DNA of 64,000 nt from Rhodocyclaceae bacterium (GCA_020445745.1 JAGRGB010000028.1:88605-152604); one strand, 5' to 3'; positions 38,026-48,572 are shown, numbered from the stretch's first letter. Program-made: numbers and translations. Notes: generated by a model not told the origin, from the sequence alone.

Positions 38026-38946
38026 ATGATTCGACAACGCACCCTGAAGTCCCTGGTCAGCGCCACCGGCGTCGGCCTGCATGGCGGCCGCAAGGTCAAC
38101 CTGGTGCTGCGGCCGGCCGCACCGGATACCGGCATCGTTTTCCGGCGCGTCGATCTCGACCCGCCGGTCGAACTCGCGTGTGACCCGTACGCGGTGGTCG
38201 ACACCCGCATGTGTTCGGGTCTGCAATGTGGCGGCGCCAAGGTCGGCACCGTCGAACACCTGATGTCCGCACTGTCCGGGCTCGGCATCGACAATCTCCA
38301 TGTCGACGTCGATGCGCCCGAGATCCCGATCCTGGACGGCAGCGCCGCACCGTTCGTGTTCCTGCTGCAGTCGGCCGGCATCGAGGAACAGAAGGCGCCG
38401 AAGCGCTTCCTGCGGGTGACCAAGCCGGTCGAGTACGTCGAGGATGACAAGTGGGTCCGGCTCGAGCCCTACGACGGCTTCCGCCTGAGCTTCGCGATCC
38501 AGTTCGACCACCCTGCCATCGACCGCACCGGCACCGAGGTCACGATCGATTTTGCCGAGCATGCCTACGTGCGCGACGTCGCCCGCGCTCGCACCTTCGG
38601 CTTCATGCAGGAGGTCGAATACCTGCGCGACAATGGCCTGGCCCAGGGCGGCAGCCTCGACAATGCGATCGTGATGGACGAGTACCGGGTGCTGAACGGC
38701 GACGGCCTGCGCTACGCCGACGAGTTCGTCAAGCACAAGGTGCTCGATGCGATCGGCGATCTCTATCTCTGCGGTCACCCGCTGCTCGCCGCCTATTCGG
38801 CCCACAAGGCCGGTCATGCACTCAACAACCAGATCCTGCGGGTGCTGCTCGAGGACGAGAGCGCCTGGGAGATCGTCACGTTCGAAAAGCCCGGTGGCGC
38901 GCCGCCGGATCTCGCGCGCCTGTGGGAGTTGCAGCCGGCGGCCTGA
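38026..38946 (+). CDS. lpxC: UDP-3-O-acyl-N-acetylglucosamine deacetylase
   Basis: A 306-residue zinc enzyme catalysing the committed step of lipid A synthesis. Family blocks: [37 protein letters not shown] (first zinc histidine), [60 protein letters not shown] (second zinc histidine and aspartate) and the catalytic histidine in [16 protein letters not shown] eight bases upstream fixes the start. The distance to the next small gene is 18 bases. Confidence 0.96.
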   Translation: MIRQRTLKSLVSATGVGLHGGRKVNLVLRPAAPDTGIVFRRVDLDPPVELACDPYAVVDTRMCSGLQCGGAKVGTVEHLMSALSGLGIDNLHVDVDAPEIPILDGSAAPFVFLLQSAGIEEQKAPKRFLRVTKPVEYVEDDKWVRLEPYDGFRLSFAIQFDHPAIDRTGTEVTIDFAEHAYVRDVARARTFGFMQEVEYLRDNGLAQGGSLDNAIVMDEYRVLNGDGLRYADEFVKHKVLDAIGDLYLCGHPLLAAYSAHKAGHALNNQILRVLLEDESAWEIVTFEKPGGAPPDLARLWELQPAA

Positions 38947-38964
38947 GCCCGAGACGGTTCGGAG

Positions 38965-39153
38965 ATGCTGATCCTCCGATTTCTCGGGGTCGCCTGCCTG
39001 ATCGGTGCGGCCGCGTCGTTGGCGGCCTACCTGCTGACCGGTGATCGCCGCTACCTGCGATGGATCGGCTGGATTCTGCGCTTCGCGGCCGGCGTGGTGT
39101 TGCTGTTCGTCGCGCTGTTGCTGCTCGAACGAATCCTGATGCCGATCATCTGA
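38965..39153 (+). CDS. Small two-helix membrane protein
   Basis: A 62-residue hydrophobic product with two membrane segments (residues about 3-24 and 38-57) joined by a short basic loop (GDRRYLRW). No family is recognised. GGAG abuts the ATG directly, which is too close for normal initiation, so the start may be a codon or two later. Codon composition is like the neighbours, and it sits right after lpxC, so I accept it as a likely gene of unknown role. Confidence 0.5.
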   Translation: MLILRFLGVACLIGAAASLAAYLLTGDRRYLRWIGWILRFAAGVVLLFVALLLLERILMPII

Positions 39154-39167
39154 GCGCAGCCGGCGAC

Positions 39168-39596
39168 TCAGGCGCTGCGCGTGATCAGGCGCCGCAACGC
39201 GACGCAGAGCGGAGAATCCGCCGGCAGGCTGTCGGCCAACGTGTCGATGGCGCGGTGCGCTGAAGGCGGAACGCTGCGGCGCGTGACCGGCGGGCGAGGC
39301 GCCGACCGCCGTGGCGGCCTGACCTTGACCGTGATCCGTTCCACCACGACTCCTGCGATGGCCAGCCCTTCGAGCAGGCTGGGAACCGCCTGCCGCAGCT
39401 TGGCCGCGGCCGCTCCGCTTTCAGCATGCACGACGAGACTGCCGGCGCGCAGATTGGCCACCGCGCAGGCGCCCGCCAGATGGGGCGGCAGGCTGCGGCG
39501 GAACAGCGCGTCGATGCGCGCCAGGCGCGCGGCATGGACATGCAACGCGGCCAGCGTGTCGGAATGTTCGAGGTAGCGATCGAGCGGGGCGGCCAT
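39168..39596 (-). CDS. DUF721 protein, DciA-like
   Basis: A 142-residue basic protein of the DUF721 family. The N-terminal KH-like part shows LEHSDTLAALHVHAARLARI, PPHLAGACAVANLRAGSLVV and AAAKLRQAVPSLLEG. The C-terminal third is rich in Arg and Pro and looks unstructured. DciA proteins of this family load the replicative helicase DnaB in bacteria that lack DnaC; assignment here is by family only. It converges on the small membrane gene and diverges from secA, a typical lpxC-DUF721-secA arrangement. Confidence 0.75.
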   Translation of the reverse strand: MAAPLDRYLEHSDTLAALHVHAARLARIDALFRRSLPPHLAGACAVANLRAGSLVVHAESGAAAAKLRQAVPSLLEGLAIAGVVVERITVKVRPPRRSAPRPPVTRRSVPPSAHRAIDTLADSLPADSPLCVALRRLITRSA

Positions 39597-39701
39597 GGCA
39601 TGGGTCGGTCGGCTTGCCGCCCATGGTAGCCAACTGCGGAGCCCGGGTCATCCGGCCATGCTACTATCCGCGCTTTGCCGCCATGCCCCGATCCCCCGCC
39701 C

Positions 39702-42428
39702 ATGATTCCCGGCCTTCTCAAGAAGATCTTCGGCAGCCGCAATGACCGGCTGATCCGGAAGTATGCCCAGACCGTCAAGCGGATCAACGCGCTCGAAGGC
39801 GACTTCGAAAAACTGTCGGACGAAGAGTTGCGCGCCAAGACGGACGAGTTTCGGCAGCGCGTGGCTGGCGGCGAATCGCTCGACGCCTTGCTGCCGGAAG
39901 CGTTCGCGGCGATTCGCGAGGCCGGCAAGCGGGTGCACGGCATGCGCCACTTCGACGTCCAGATGATTGGTGGCATGGTGCTGCACGACGGCAAGATCGC
40001 CGAGATGCGTACCGGCGAGGGCAAGACCCTGACGGCGACCCTGCCGGTATACCTCAATGCGATGTCGGGCAAGGGTGTCCATGTCGTCACCGTCAACGAC
40101 TACCTCGCCAGCCGCGACGCCGAGTGGATGGGGCGGATCTACAATTTCATGGGTCTGTCGGTCGGCTGCAACCTGTCGCAGATGCCGCACGAGCTGAAGA
40201 AGCAGGCCTATGCGGCGGACATCACCTACGGCACCAACAACGAATTCGGCTTCGACTACCTGCGCGACAACATGGTCTATGCGCAGGCGGACCGGGTCCA
40301 GCGGAGCCTCAACTACGCGATCGTGGACGAGGTCGATTCGATCCTGATCGACGAGGCGCGCACGCCGCTGATCATCTCGGGGCAGGCGGAGGACCACACC
40401 GAGCTCTACCTGAAGATGAACGAGGTCCCGCCGCTCTTGAAGAAGCAGGAGGGCGAGGACGACAACGTCACCGATCCGGGCGACTACACCGTGGATCTCA
40501 AGTCCCACCAGGTGCTGTTGACCGAGCAGGGGCACGAGCACGCCGAAGACATCCTGGCCCGGATGGGCATGCTGGGCGAGGGCTCGAGCCTGTACGAACC
40601 GGCCAACATCCTGCTGATGCACCATCTCTACGCTGCGCTGCGGGCCCATTCGCTGTACCACCGGGACCAGCACTACGTGGTGCAGAACGGCGAGGTCGTG
40701 ATCGTCGACGAATTCACCGGCCGCCTGATGGCCGGCCGGCGCTGGTCGGAAGGCCTGCACCAGGCGGTCGAGGCGAAGGAAGGAGTCGGCATCCAGGCCG
40801 AGAACCAGACCCTGGCGTCGATCACCTTTCAGAACTACTTCCGCATGTACGGCAAGCTCGCCGGCATGACCGGAACCGCCGACACCGAGGCCTACGAGTT
40901 CCACCAGATCTACGGGCTCGAGACGGTGGTCATCCCGACCAATCGACCGATGGTCCGCAAGGACCAGAACGACCTCGTCTATCGCACCGCCAACGAGAAG
41001 TACAAGGCGATCCTCGACGACATCAAGGACTGCCACGAACGCGGCCAGCCAGTGCTGGTCGGCACCACCTCGATCGAGAACTCCGAGCTGTTGTCGCGCA
41101 TGCTCGAAGTGGCCAAGGTGCCGCACCAGGTGCTCAACGCCAAGCAGCACGAGAAGGAAGCCTTCATCGTCGTCCAGGCCGGACGGCCGGGCGTCGTCAC
41201 GATCGCCACCAACATGGCCGGTCGCGGAACCGACATCGTCCTCGGCGGCAACGTCGAAAAGGAGATCGCCACCTTGCGCGACGACGGGTCGGTGCCGGAG
41301 GAGAGCAAGGAGACCCAGATCAGCGGTCTGCGCGATGAATGGAAGCAGCTTCACCAACAGGTCCTCGAGGCGGGCGGCCTGAAGATCATCGGTACCGAGC
41401 GGCACGAGTCCCGCCGCATCGACAACCAGCTGCGCGGCCGTTCCGGCCGCCAGGGCGACCCGGGTGCGAGCCGCTTCTACCTGTCGCTGGAAGATCCGCT
41501 GATGAAGATCTTCGCCGGCGAGCGCCTGAACGCGATCATGGTGCGGCTGAAGATGCCGGAAGGCGAAGCGATCGAAGCGGGCATGGTGACGCGTTCGCTG
41601 GAATCGGCGCAGCGCAAGGTCGAACAGCGCAACTTCGACATCCGCAAGCAACTTCTCGAATACGATGACGTCGCCAACGACCAGCGCAAGGTGATCTACC
41701 AGCAGCGCAACGAGCTGCTCGATGCCGACGACATTTCCGAGACCATCACGGCGATGCGCCAGGGGGTGATCTACGAAACCTTCCGCCGCTACGTGCCGGA
41801 CGAAAGCGTCGAGGAACAGTGGGAGATCGCTTCGCTCGAGCAGGCGCTGGAGTCCGAGTACGGCGTGCGCCTGCCGGTCGCCCAATGGATCGAAGCCGAG
41901 CCTCAGCTGGGCGACGACGAGATCGCCAAGCGCATCGTCGAAGCGGCGGACCAGGCCTATGCCGAGAAGATCGCGCTGGTGAACCCCGACGCCTGGCGCC
42001 AGTTCGAGCGCAACGTCATGCTGCAGAGCCTGGACTCCCACTGGCGCGAGCACCTCGCGGCCCTCGATCACCTGCGTCAGGGGATCCATCTACGGGGCTA
42101 CGCCCAGAAGAACCCGAAGCAGGAGTACAAGCGGGAAGCCTTCGAGCTGTTCGAGAGCCTGCTCGATCTGGTGCGCTCGGAAGTCACCAAGCTGTTGATG
42201 ACGATCCAGATCCGTACCGAGGAGCAGCTCGACGAGAGCGAGCCGCCGCCCGAGATGCACAATGTCCAGTATCACCACGCCGACTACGACGATGCGCTGG
42301 CCACTGCCAACCCCGATGCAGACAAGCAGCAGCCGCTGGTCAATGCCAGCCGCAAGATCGGACGCAACGACCCCTGCCCTTGTGGTTCGGGCAAGAAATA
42401 CAAGCACTGCCACGGTCGCCTGAGCTAA
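39702..42428 (+). CDS. secA: Preprotein translocase ATPase SecA
   Basis: A 908-residue motor that drives proteins through SecYEG. It begins [18 protein letters not shown]. Walker A is [15 protein letters not shown]; the DEAD-like box is in [18 protein letters not shown]; the second helicase domain has [28 protein letters not shown] and [15 protein letters not shown]. The C-terminal zinc-binding tail ([14 protein letters not shown]) that contacts SecB and phospholipids is present. An in-frame ATG nine codons earlier is unlikely. A TACTAT at 39662-39667 could be its -10 box. Confidence 0.97.
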   Translation: MIPGLLKKIFGSRNDRLIRKYAQTVKRINALEGDFEKLSDEELRAKTDEFRQRVAGGESLDALLPEAFAAIREAGKRVHGMRHFDVQMIGGMVLHDGKIAEMRTGEGKTLTATLPVYLNAMSGKGVHVVTVNDYLASRDAEWMGRIYNFMGLSVGCNLSQMPHELKKQAYAADITYGTNNEFGFDYLRDNMVYAQADRVQRSLNYAIVDEVDSILIDEARTPLIISGQAEDHTELYLKMNEVPPLLKKQEGEDDNVTDPGDYTVDLKSHQVLLTEQGHEHAEDILARMGMLGEGSSLYEPANILLMHHLYAALRAHSLYHRDQHYVVQNGEVVIVDEFTGRLMAGRRWSEGLHQAVEAKEGVGIQAENQTLASITFQNYFRMYGKLAGMTGTADTEAYEFHQIYGLETVVIPTNRPMVRKDQNDLVYRTANEKYKAILDDIKDCHERGQPVLVGTTSIENSELLSRMLEVAKVPHQVLNAKQHEKEAFIVVQAGRPGVVTIATNMAGRGTDIVLGGNVEKEIATLRDDGSVPEESKETQISGLRDEWKQLHQQVLEAGGLKIIGTERHESRRIDNQLRGRSGRQGDPGASRFYLSLEDPLMKIFAGERLNAIMVRLKMPEGEAIEAGMVTRSLESAQRKVEQRNFDIRKQLLEYDDVANDQRKVIYQQRNELLDADDISETITAMRQGVIYETFRRYVPDESVEEQWEIASLEQALESEYGVRLPVAQWIEAEPQLGDDEIAKRIVEAADQAYAEKIALVNPDAWRQFERNVMLQSLDSHWREHLAALDHLRQGIHLRGYAQKNPKQEYKREAFELFESLLDLVRSEVTKLLMTIQIRTEEQLDESEPPPEMHNVQYHHADYDDALATANPDADKQQPLVNASRKIGRNDPCPCGSGKKYKHCHGRLS

Positions 42429-42483
42429 ACCGGGGGCGCCGGGGCCGGGCAATCGGCGGCGCCGTTCTCAAGGGCCTGCGGCT

Positions 42484-43977
42484 ATGGCCGATAACGCAGG
42501 CATGATGTCAGATCTCGACTTCGAGGTGCCCCAGATGCCGCGCCCGGCGCTGCCGCAGGGGGCAGGCGGGTGGGTGCGGCGAATCGCCCAGCAGGAGATG
42601 CCGGCCTTCGGCATCACCGTCGAAGGGGTGCGCTGCGTCACCGACGACGAGAGCGCCTCGGCAGCGCGGCTGTCGCAGGTGATCCTCAAGGACGCGGCGA
42701 TGACCGCCAAGGTGCTGAAGCTGGCCAACAGCGCCTTCTACAATCCGACGCACCAGCCGGTGTCGACGATCAGCCGCGCGATCGTCGTGCTCGGCTTCAA
42801 TGCCGTCGCCGACATGGCGCTCGGCATCGCGCTGGTGGACGCGCTGCTGGCCAGCGGTGTCCGCCGCCGACTGGTGGACGAGATGGCTCGCGGCTTTCAC
42901 GCCGCCGTACAGGCGCGGGCGCTGGCGGTGTCGATCGGCGAGCGTCGCGCCGAGGAGATCTTCATCGCTGCCCTGTTGTCGCGTATCGGCGAGATGGCGT
43001 TCTGGTGCTTCGGCGAGGATCTGGCGGAACGACTCGATCAGGAACTGGACGTGGCAGGAACCGATTCCGACCAGGCCCAGCAGCGGGTGCTGGGTTTCCG
43101 TCTGCGTCAGCTCACCGCCGGCCTGGTCCGTGAATGGCACCTGGGCCCGCTGGTGCAGTCGGCGCTCGAAGCCAGTTCCACCGGCGGCAGGGCCGGCGAG
43201 CTGGTGCTGCGCTCGCACCAGCTGTGCGCCGCGGTGCAGGGCGGCTGGCATTCGCGGGAAGCCCGTGCGGCCGTGGCCGCGCTCGCCGGCCTGGTCGGCA
43301 GGCCGGATCACGAATTGCTGGAGGATCTCAAGAACCAGGCCGAGGAGGCGGCACGGGTCGCGACCAGCTTCGGCGCCGCCGAGGCGGCACGGCTGATCCC
43401 CCGCGGCGACAGCGCGACGCTCGACGAAGACGCGCAGGTCGACATGCAGCAGTCGGCCGATCCCCAGTTGCAGCTGCGGATTTTGCGCGAGCTGTCGGCG
43501 ATGATCGCGTCGCGGGCGCCGCTCAACGACGTCCTCCATCTGGCGATGGAGGGCCTGTATCGCAGCCTCGGCCTCGAGCGGGCGCTGTTCGCGCTGCTTG
43601 CGTCGAATCGCAGCCAACTGGTCGGCAAGGCCGCCCTCGGGCGCGGTGGCGAGCACCTCGCGCAGCGCTTCGTCTTCACGGTCGCCGCGGGACCGGCCAC
43701 GGATCCCATCCGCAGTGCCATCGAACATGCCCGGCCGGTGCGACTCGCCGCCGGGGAATCGCTGGGCGGAGGTGCCGACCGCCTGCGACGGGTGGTCGGC
43801 GAAGCTGCTCTGTGCGTCGTGCCGATCTGTGCGGCGGGCAGGCCGGTGGGCGTGTTCTATGTGGATAGCCGCGCCGAATCGATCGACGAGGACGCCTACC
43901 AGGGCCTGCTGCATTTCGCCCAGCAGGCCAGCATGGCGGTCACCCAGGTCGCCGCAGGTTCAGGCCGCGTGCGCTGA
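42484..43977 (+). CDS. HDOD domain signalling protein with C-terminal GAF-like domain
   Basis: A 497-residue soluble regulator. The HDOD domain (residues about 30-230) shows SQVILKDAAMTAKVLKLANS, the STISRAIVVLGFNAVADMAL block and a helical remainder; the catalytic HD pair of true phosphohydrolases is absent, as usual for HDOD. The C-terminal 170 residues resemble a GAF sensor (LQLRILRELSAMIASRAPLN, ALCVVPICAAGRPVGVFYVD). Ligand and partner are unknown; such proteins act in chemotaxis, cyclic di-GMP or stress signalling. It lies between secA and argJ. Confidence 0.83.
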   Translation: MADNAGMMSDLDFEVPQMPRPALPQGAGGWVRRIAQQEMPAFGITVEGVRCVTDDESASAARLSQVILKDAAMTAKVLKLANSAFYNPTHQPVSTISRAIVVLGFNAVADMALGIALVDALLASGVRRRLVDEMARGFHAAVQARALAVSIGERRAEEIFIAALLSRIGEMAFWCFGEDLAERLDQELDVAGTDSDQAQQRVLGFRLRQLTAGLVREWHLGPLVQSALEASSTGGRAGELVLRSHQLCAAVQGGWHSREARAAVAALAGLVGRPDHELLEDLKNQAEEAARVATSFGAAEAARLIPRGDSATLDEDAQVDMQQSADPQLQLRILRELSAMIASRAPLNDVLHLAMEGLYRSLGLERALFALLASNRSQLVGKAALGRGGEHLAQRFVFTVAAGPATDPIRSAIEHARPVRLAAGESLGGGADRLRRVVGEAALCVVPICAAGRPVGVFYVDSRAESIDEDAYQGLLHFAQQASMAVTQVAAGSGRVR

Positions 43978-44053
43978 CCGGGCGGCGCGCCGAATCCGCT
44001 ATCATGGGCGTCCGTCGGAGCTTGTCCGGCGGAATCCTGTCGAACGGTGAACC

Positions 44054-45292
44054 ATGCCTGTCAATCTTTCCACCCCCGCACCGTCGAGTCTGCATGCCGT
44101 GGCCGGCGTCCGGCTGGGCGTTGCCGAAGCCGGCATCCGCAAGCCTGGCCGCCGCGACCTGACCGTGATCGAACTCGTCCCCGGCTCCCGGGCGGCGGGC
44201 GTGTTCACCACGAATCGCTTCTGCGCAGCGCCGGTCCAGGTGTGCCGCGAGAACCTCGCCGGCGGCGAGCCGAGGGCGCTGGTGATCAACACCGGCATCG
44301 CCAATGCGGGAACCGGTGAGCGCGGGCTGGACGACGCCCGTGCCAGTTGCCAGGCACTGGCCGCGCAACTGGGCTGCGAGGCGCGGCAGGTGCTGCCGTT
44401 TTCGACCGGCGTCATCCTCGAACACCTGCCCATGGATCGACTGGTCGCCGGGCTGCCGCGAGCGGTGGATGCCCTGGATCGCGACGGCTGGCACGCTGCG
44501 GCGCACGCCATCATGACTACCGACACGATCGCCAAGGCAGCGTCACGACAGGTCTCGATCGATGGTGTCACCGTGACCATGACCGGCATCTCCAAGGGCG
44601 CCGGCATGATCAGGCCGAACATGGCGACCATGCTCGGCTTCCTGGCGACCGATGCGCGGGTCTCCCAGGAAGTGCTCGAGGTGCTGGTGCGCGAGGCCGC
44701 CGACGCGAGCTTCAACAGCATCACCGTGGACGGCGATACCTCGACCAACGACAGCTTCGTGCTGATGGCGACCGGCCAGGCGGAGCATGGCGAGATCACC
44801 GACATGGGTACCGAGGCCTATCGCATCCTCAGCGAGGCGGTGACCGGACTGGCGATCGAGCTCGCCCAGGCGATCGTGCGCGATGGCGAGGGGGCCACCA
44901 AGTTCATCACCTTGCAGGTCGAAGCCGGTGCGAGCCGCGATGAATGCCGCAAGCTCGCCTATGCGATCGCGCACTCGCCCTTGGTCAAGACCGCCTTCTT
45001 CGCGTCGGATCCCAACCTCGGCAGGATCCTCGCCGCGATCGGCTATGCCGGCATCGCCGACCTCGACGTCGCGCGGGTCCGCGTCTGGCTGGCGGCGGAC
45101 GGGCGCGAGGTGCTGGTCGCCGAATGCGGTGGCAGGGCCGGGAGCTATCGCGAGGAGGACGGCGCGGCGATCATGAAATCGGCCGAGATCGCGGTTCGGG
45201 TCGATCTGGCTCGCGGCGCGGCAAGTGCCACGCTGTGGACCTGCGATTTTTCGTACGATTACGTGAAGATCAACGCCGACTACAGGAGCTGA
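44054..45292 (+). CDS. argJ: Bifunctional ornithine acetyltransferase / N-acetylglutamate synthase
   Basis: A 412-residue N-terminal-nucleophile enzyme of arginine synthesis that moves the acetyl group from N-acetylornithine to glutamate and may also use acetyl-CoA. Conserved blocks: [52 protein letters not shown], and the autocleavage site [15 protein letters not shown], where the chain is cut before the threonine. [20 protein letters not shown] and [12 protein letters not shown] follow. A TATCAT at 44000-44005 may be a -10 box. Confidence 0.95.
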   Translation: MPVNLSTPAPSSLHAVAGVRLGVAEAGIRKPGRRDLTVIELVPGSRAAGVFTTNRFCAAPVQVCRENLAGGEPRALVINTGIANAGTGERGLDDARASCQALAAQLGCEARQVLPFSTGVILEHLPMDRLVAGLPRAVDALDRDGWHAAAHAIMTTDTIAKAASRQVSIDGVTVTMTGISKGAGMIRPNMATMLGFLATDARVSQEVLEVLVREAADASFNSITVDGDTSTNDSFVLMATGQAEHGEITDMGTEAYRILSEAVTGLAIELAQAIVRDGEGATKFITLQVEAGASRDECRKLAYAIAHSPLVKTAFFASDPNLGRILAAIGYAGIADLDVARVRVWLAADGREVLVAECGGRAGSYREEDGAAIMKSAEIAVRVDLARGAASATLWTCDFSYDYVKINADYRS

Positions 45293-45327
45293 GGCTGGCC
45301 GCCGGCGCCACCGGCCGGACCCACCAG

Positions 45328-45882
45328 ATGCGCAAGACTCTCCGCCGATTCCTGCCGACCCGCGACTCGCTTCGCCAGAACCGTATGCTGAAGCCGGTTG
45401 CCGGCTGGCTCGAGAAGCACGGCAACTGGCGGCTCGACGCCCAGTCGGTCGGCCGCGGGGTCGCGCTCGGGCTGTTCTTCGGCTTCCTGATCCCGGTCGC
45501 CCAGATCGTCTTCGCGGTGATCGCCGCGCTGTTCCTGAGGGCCAATCCGCCCGTTGCCGCGCTGGCCACGCTGGTCACCAATCCATTCACGTTCCCGTTC
45601 GTCTATGTGCTTGCCCACCGCATCGGCAAGGCGGTGCTGGAGCCGTTGGCCGGACCGATTCAGCAGAACGCCGAGCAGGCCCATGCCCAGGTCCAGGCGG
45701 CGGCGGAATCGGTCAGCGGATTGATCGACTGGGTGACGGGCATCGGCGCGCCACTGGCCACCGGGCTGCTGATTCTCGCGGTCGGCTCGGCGGTGCTCGG
45801 CTACCTGCTGGTGCTGGCGGTGTGGCGCTGGAATTCACTGGCCCGGCTGCGCCGGCTGCGCCGTTCCCGCCGCGCCCCCTGA
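45328..45882 (+). CDS. DUF2062 membrane protein
   Basis: A 184-residue inner-membrane protein of the DUF2062 family. It begins with a basic amphipathic stretch (MRKTLRRFLPTRDSLRQNRM), then the family core: SVGRGVALGLFFGFLIPVAQ and NPPVAALATLVTNPFTFPFV, with a third hydrophobic segment near the C-terminus. Function is unknown; in some genomes the domain is joined to glycosyltransferases. The 3' end overlaps the convergent methyltransferase gene by 48 bases. Confidence 0.82.
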   Translation: MRKTLRRFLPTRDSLRQNRMLKPVAGWLEKHGNWRLDAQSVGRGVALGLFFGFLIPVAQIVFAVIAALFLRANPPVAALATLVTNPFTFPFVYVLAHRIGKAVLEPLAGPIQQNAEQAHAQVQAAAESVSGLIDWVTGIGAPLATGLLILAVGSAVLGYLLVLAVWRWNSLARLRRLRRSRRAP

Positions 45883-46476
45883 AGCACGGCGCAGCAGCCG
45901 GACGCGGCGAAACCAGCCGCCGGCGAGCGCGGCTTCGTCGAAAATCTTGTCGGCGCCGCTGTCCTCCAGCAAGTCCTCGAGGACGACGTCCAGGCGGGTC
46001 GCCAGGCGCCGTGACAACGGGTTCAGGAGGCGGCGCAGCGGCGCCGCCTGGCCGCTCCGGAGAAACTTGTCGAAGATCAGGATCTCGCTGCCCGGGCGCA
46101 CGACCCGCAACACCTCGTCGAGGCAGCGACGGGGATCCGGTACCACCGCCAGAATCAGATGCAGCACGGCGCAATCGAAGCTGTGGTCGGCGAACGGCAG
46201 GGCATGGACGTCGCCCTGGATCGCCCGGTAGCGAAGTTGGTCGGCGCGCCGATGGCTGCGGACCAGCATCGCGCGGGTCAGGTCGATGCCGACATAGTCG
46301 TGCTGGCTCGGCAGATGGGGAAGGTCGAGACCGGTGCCGACACCGGCGAGCAGCACCCGCCCGGGTGGCCGTGCGGCCAGATGGACGAGGCTCTCGGCCC
46401 GCGCCGCCCGGGTCGCGGCGGCCAGCACGCGATCGTAGAACGGGGCGATCAGCGTGTAGGTGTGTCGTAGCGACAT
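45835..46476 (-). CDS. Class I SAM-dependent methyltransferase (phospholipid/UbiE-like)
   Basis: A 213-residue methyltransferase. It opens MSLRHTYTLIAPFYDRVLA, then shows motif I VLLAGVGTGLDLPHLP, the acidic loop YVGIDLTRAML, GDVHALPFADHSFDCAVLHL and VLRVVRPGSEILIFDKFL. This layout resembles the PmtA-type phosphatidylethanolamine methyltransferases and UbiE relatives; the substrate is not certain. The start at 46476 begins the conserved sequence. It overlaps the DUF2062 gene at the 3' end and follows apaG by 19 bases on the same strand. Confidence 0.82.
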   Translation of the reverse strand: MSLRHTYTLIAPFYDRVLAAATRAARAESLVHLAARPPGRVLLAGVGTGLDLPHLPSQHDYVGIDLTRAMLVRSHRRADQLRYRAIQGDVHALPFADHSFDCAVLHLILAVVPDPRRCLDEVLRVVRPGSEILIFDKFLRSGQAAPLRRLLNPLSRRLATRLDVVLEDLLEDSGADKIFDEAALAGGWFRRVRLLRRASGGAAGTAQPAQPGQ

Positions 46477-46495
46477 CGCGACCCCGAGCGACGAC

Positions 46496-46879
46496 TCAAT
46501 GCAGCACCCGCGGAATCGACAGCGTGAATGCGGGGATCGCCGCGTCGAAACGGATGCCGTCGGCCGCGTGCATCTGGTAGCTGCCCTGCATCGTGCCGAC
46601 CGAGGTGGCCAGTGCGCAGCCGCTGGTGTACTCGAAGCGCTCGCCCGGCGCCAGCTCCGGTTGCTCGCCGACCACCCCCAGGCCTCGGACCTCCTGGACA
46701 TCACCGTCGGCGTCGGTGATGATCCAGTGGCGACTGATCAGCTTGGCGGCGACGGTGCCGGTATTGGTCAGCGTGATGTGGTAGGCGAAGACGTAGCGCT
46801 GCTGCGCCGGGTCGGAATCTTCCTCAAGATATTGGGCCACCGCCTCGATCGTGATCTCGTGCTTGTTCGCCTGCGTCAT
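46496..46879 (-). CDS. apaG: ApaG protein (Co2+/Mg2+ efflux-associated)
   Basis: A 127-residue immunoglobulin-like beta protein of the ApaG family. Visible family sequence: YVFAYHITLTNTGTVAAKLI, SRHWIITDADGDVQEVRGLG, VVGEQPELAPGERFEYTSG and VGTMQGSYQM. Genetic work in enterics links ApaG to divalent cation handling, but its biochemical role is open. The start at 46879 gives the family's usual length; an upstream in-frame extension overlaps the rpe promoter region. It diverges from rpe. Confidence 0.93.
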   Translation of the reverse strand: MTQANKHEITIEAVAQYLEEDSDPAQQRYVFAYHITLTNTGTVAAKLISRHWIITDADGDVQEVRGLGVVGEQPELAPGERFEYTSGCALATSVGTMQGSYQMHAADGIRFDAAIPAFTLSIPRVLH

Positions 46880-46970
46880 CACCTTCGCTCCGCGTTCCGG
46901 TGCCCATGATTGAATCGGATGCCGGGCCGCAGGGCAAGTCCGTGCCGCTGAGCCGAACCCGGCGATGGCT

Positions 46971-46998
46971 TTGGCGTGGGCCGCAAGCTGCGTAGAAT
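46971..46998 (+). promoter_or_regulatory. rpe promoter
   Basis: TTGGCG (46971-46976), a 16-base spacer, then TAGAAT (46993-46998), 29 bases before the rpe ATG. TAGAAT also occurs before pyrC and mpl, so it looks like a favoured -10 variant in this genome. Confidence 0.5.
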
Positions 46999-47027
46999 CG
47001 ACGGATCGCAACCGCCGGAGTCGAGCC

Positions 47028-47726
47028 ATGAGTGCCCCTTGCCGGATCGCACCGAGCCTGTTGTCCGCCGATTTCTCGCGGCTCGGCGAGGAGGTCAGGA
47101 ACGTCGTCGCCGCGGGCGCCGACTGGATCCACTTCGACGTCATGGACAATCACTATGTGCCGAATCTGACGATCGGGCCGCTGGTGTGCGAAGCCGTCCG
47201 CCGCTGCACCGAGGTGCCGATCGACGTGCACCTGATGGTGCGCCCTGTGGACCGGATCATTCCCGACTTCGCCAAGGCGGGCGCCGACATCATTACCTTC
47301 CACCCGGAGGCGTCGGAGCATGTGGACCGCAGCCTCGGCCTGATCCGCGAGCACGGCTGCAAGGCCGGTCTGGTGTTCAACCCGGCGACGCCGCTCAGCT
47401 GGATGGATCACGTCATGGACAAGCTCGACGTGGTGCTGCTGATGAGCGTGAACCCGGGTTTCGGCGGGCAGAAATTCATTCCTGGCGCGCTCGCCAAGCT
47501 GCGCGTGGCGCGGCAAAGGATCGACGCCTGCGAGCGCGAATCGGGGCGGCGCATCCTGCTCGAGATCGATGGTGGCGTGAAGATCGACAACATCGGCGAG
47601 ATCGCCGCCGCCGGCGCCGACACGTTCGTCGCCGGCTCGGCGGTGTTCGGGGCCGGGCGCGACGACGACCCCAATCGCTACGACACCGTCATTGCCGCGT
47701 TGCGGGCCGGAGCCGTCGGTGCGTGA
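47028..47726 (+). CDS. rpe: Ribulose-5-phosphate 3-epimerase
   Basis: A 232-residue TIM-barrel metalloenzyme interconverting ribulose and xylulose 5-phosphates in the pentose phosphate or Calvin cycle. It opens with [17 protein letters not shown], then [19 protein letters not shown] with the first metal ligands, [27 protein letters not shown] and [18 protein letters not shown] seven bases before the ATG supports this start. It overlaps the GTG start of gph by eight bases, a common pairing since rpe, gph and trpE form a frequent operon. Confidence 0.95.
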   Translation: MSAPCRIAPSLLSADFSRLGEEVRNVVAAGADWIHFDVMDNHYVPNLTIGPLVCEAVRRCTEVPIDVHLMVRPVDRIIPDFAKAGADIITFHPEASEHVDRSLGLIREHGCKAGLVFNPATPLSWMDHVMDKLDVVLLMSVNPGFGGQKFIPGALAKLRVARQRIDACERESGRRILLEIDGGVKIDNIGEIAAAGADTFVAGSAVFGAGRDDDPNRYDTVIAALRAGAVGA

Positions 47727-48405
47727 ACCACGCTTCGAGGTCGCCGCGGTACTGTTCGATCTGGACGGGACCTTGCTGGACACCATCCCCGATCTCGCCG
47801 AGGGTGCCAATCGCATGCTCGCCGAACTCGGGCGGCCGCTGCGTCCCCTGGCCGAGATCCACAGCTTCGTCGGCAAGGGCATTCCACATCTGGTTCGGCG
47901 CTGCATGACCGACAACGCCGATGCCGGCGAAGACGAGATCGCTCGCGCGGTGGAGGTTTTCAAGCGCCATTACGCCGCCGTCAACGGCCGCCGGACGCGC
48001 ATCTACGATGGCGTCGTAGACACCCTCGAGGCGTTGCGGGCGATGGGCGTCAGGTGCGCCTGCGTGACCAACAAGGCGGGCGATTTCACGCTGCCCTTGC
48101 TCGAGCGGATGGGCATCGCTGACCATTTCGACGCGGTGGTTTGCGGCGACACGTTGAGCGTCAAGAAGCCCGATCCGGCCACCGTCCAGCATGCCTGCGA
48201 GTTGCTCGGCGTTTCCGTCACGGAGGCACTGCTGGTCGGCGATTCGGCCAACGACGCCGGGGCCGCGCAGGCCGCCGGCATGCCGGTCGTGCTGATGCGT
48301 TACGGTTACAGCGAGGGGCGCCCGGTGGACAGCATCCCGTGTGATGCTCTGCTATCCTCGATGCCGGAGATCCTGTCGCTGATCGAAGTGGCGGTCCGGC
48401 GGTGA
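47719..48405 (+). CDS. gph: Phosphoglycolate phosphatase (HAD family)
   Basis: A 228-residue HAD hydrolase that dephosphorylates 2-phosphoglycolate. Motif I is [18 protein letters not shown], with the two catalytic aspartates; motif II threonine lies in [10 protein letters not shown]; motif III lysine in SVKKPDP; motif IV in [18 protein letters not shown] place the start at the GTG 47719, six bases after a GGAG, inside the last codons of rpe; an earlier TTG would overlap rpe further. It leads on to trpE after 167 bases. Confidence 0.92.
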   Translation: MREPRFEVAAVLFDLDGTLLDTIPDLAEGANRMLAELGRPLRPLAEIHSFVGKGIPHLVRRCMTDNADAGEDEIARAVEVFKRHYAAVNGRRTRIYDGVVDTLEALRAMGVRCACVTNKAGDFTLPLLERMGIADHFDAVVCGDTLSVKKPDPATVQHACELLGVSVTEALLVGDSANDAGAAQAAGMPVVLMRYGYSEGRPVDSIPCDALLSSMPEILSLIEVAVRR

Positions 48406-48572
48406 GGAAACCAGGGACGAACCACGAGGCATTGCCGAACGAGGAGCGGGCGACGTTGCGCGCCCGCCGCTGGACAGGGCGCGGCGGACGGCCATGGCGG
48501 GGCTGCTAGAACCGTCGTCGCGGCCGGGCCGCTGCCGGCTCTCCTCGAATCCAGGCACTTTGTGGAGCACCC
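48406..48572 (+). other. trpE leader region with possible Trp-containing leader peptide
   Basis: The 167-base gap contains GAGGAG (48441-48446) followed nine bases later by TTG (48456), opening 17 codons that include two tryptophan codons (48471 and 48495) and stop at 48507-48509. A GC-rich inverted repeat (GCCGG/CCGGC, about 48522-48538) follows, but without a T tract. This resembles an attenuator in outline only, and may be chance. Confidence 0.25.

Noticed and set aside
39648-42089. An 813-codon minus-strand frame over secA
   Set aside because: Antisense shadow of secA; stop codons are rare in all frames at this GC content.
42432-42462. GC-rich inverted repeat (GGCGCCG/CGGCGCC) after secA as a terminator
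   Set aside because: A 7-bp stem with a large loop and no T tract; too weak to list.
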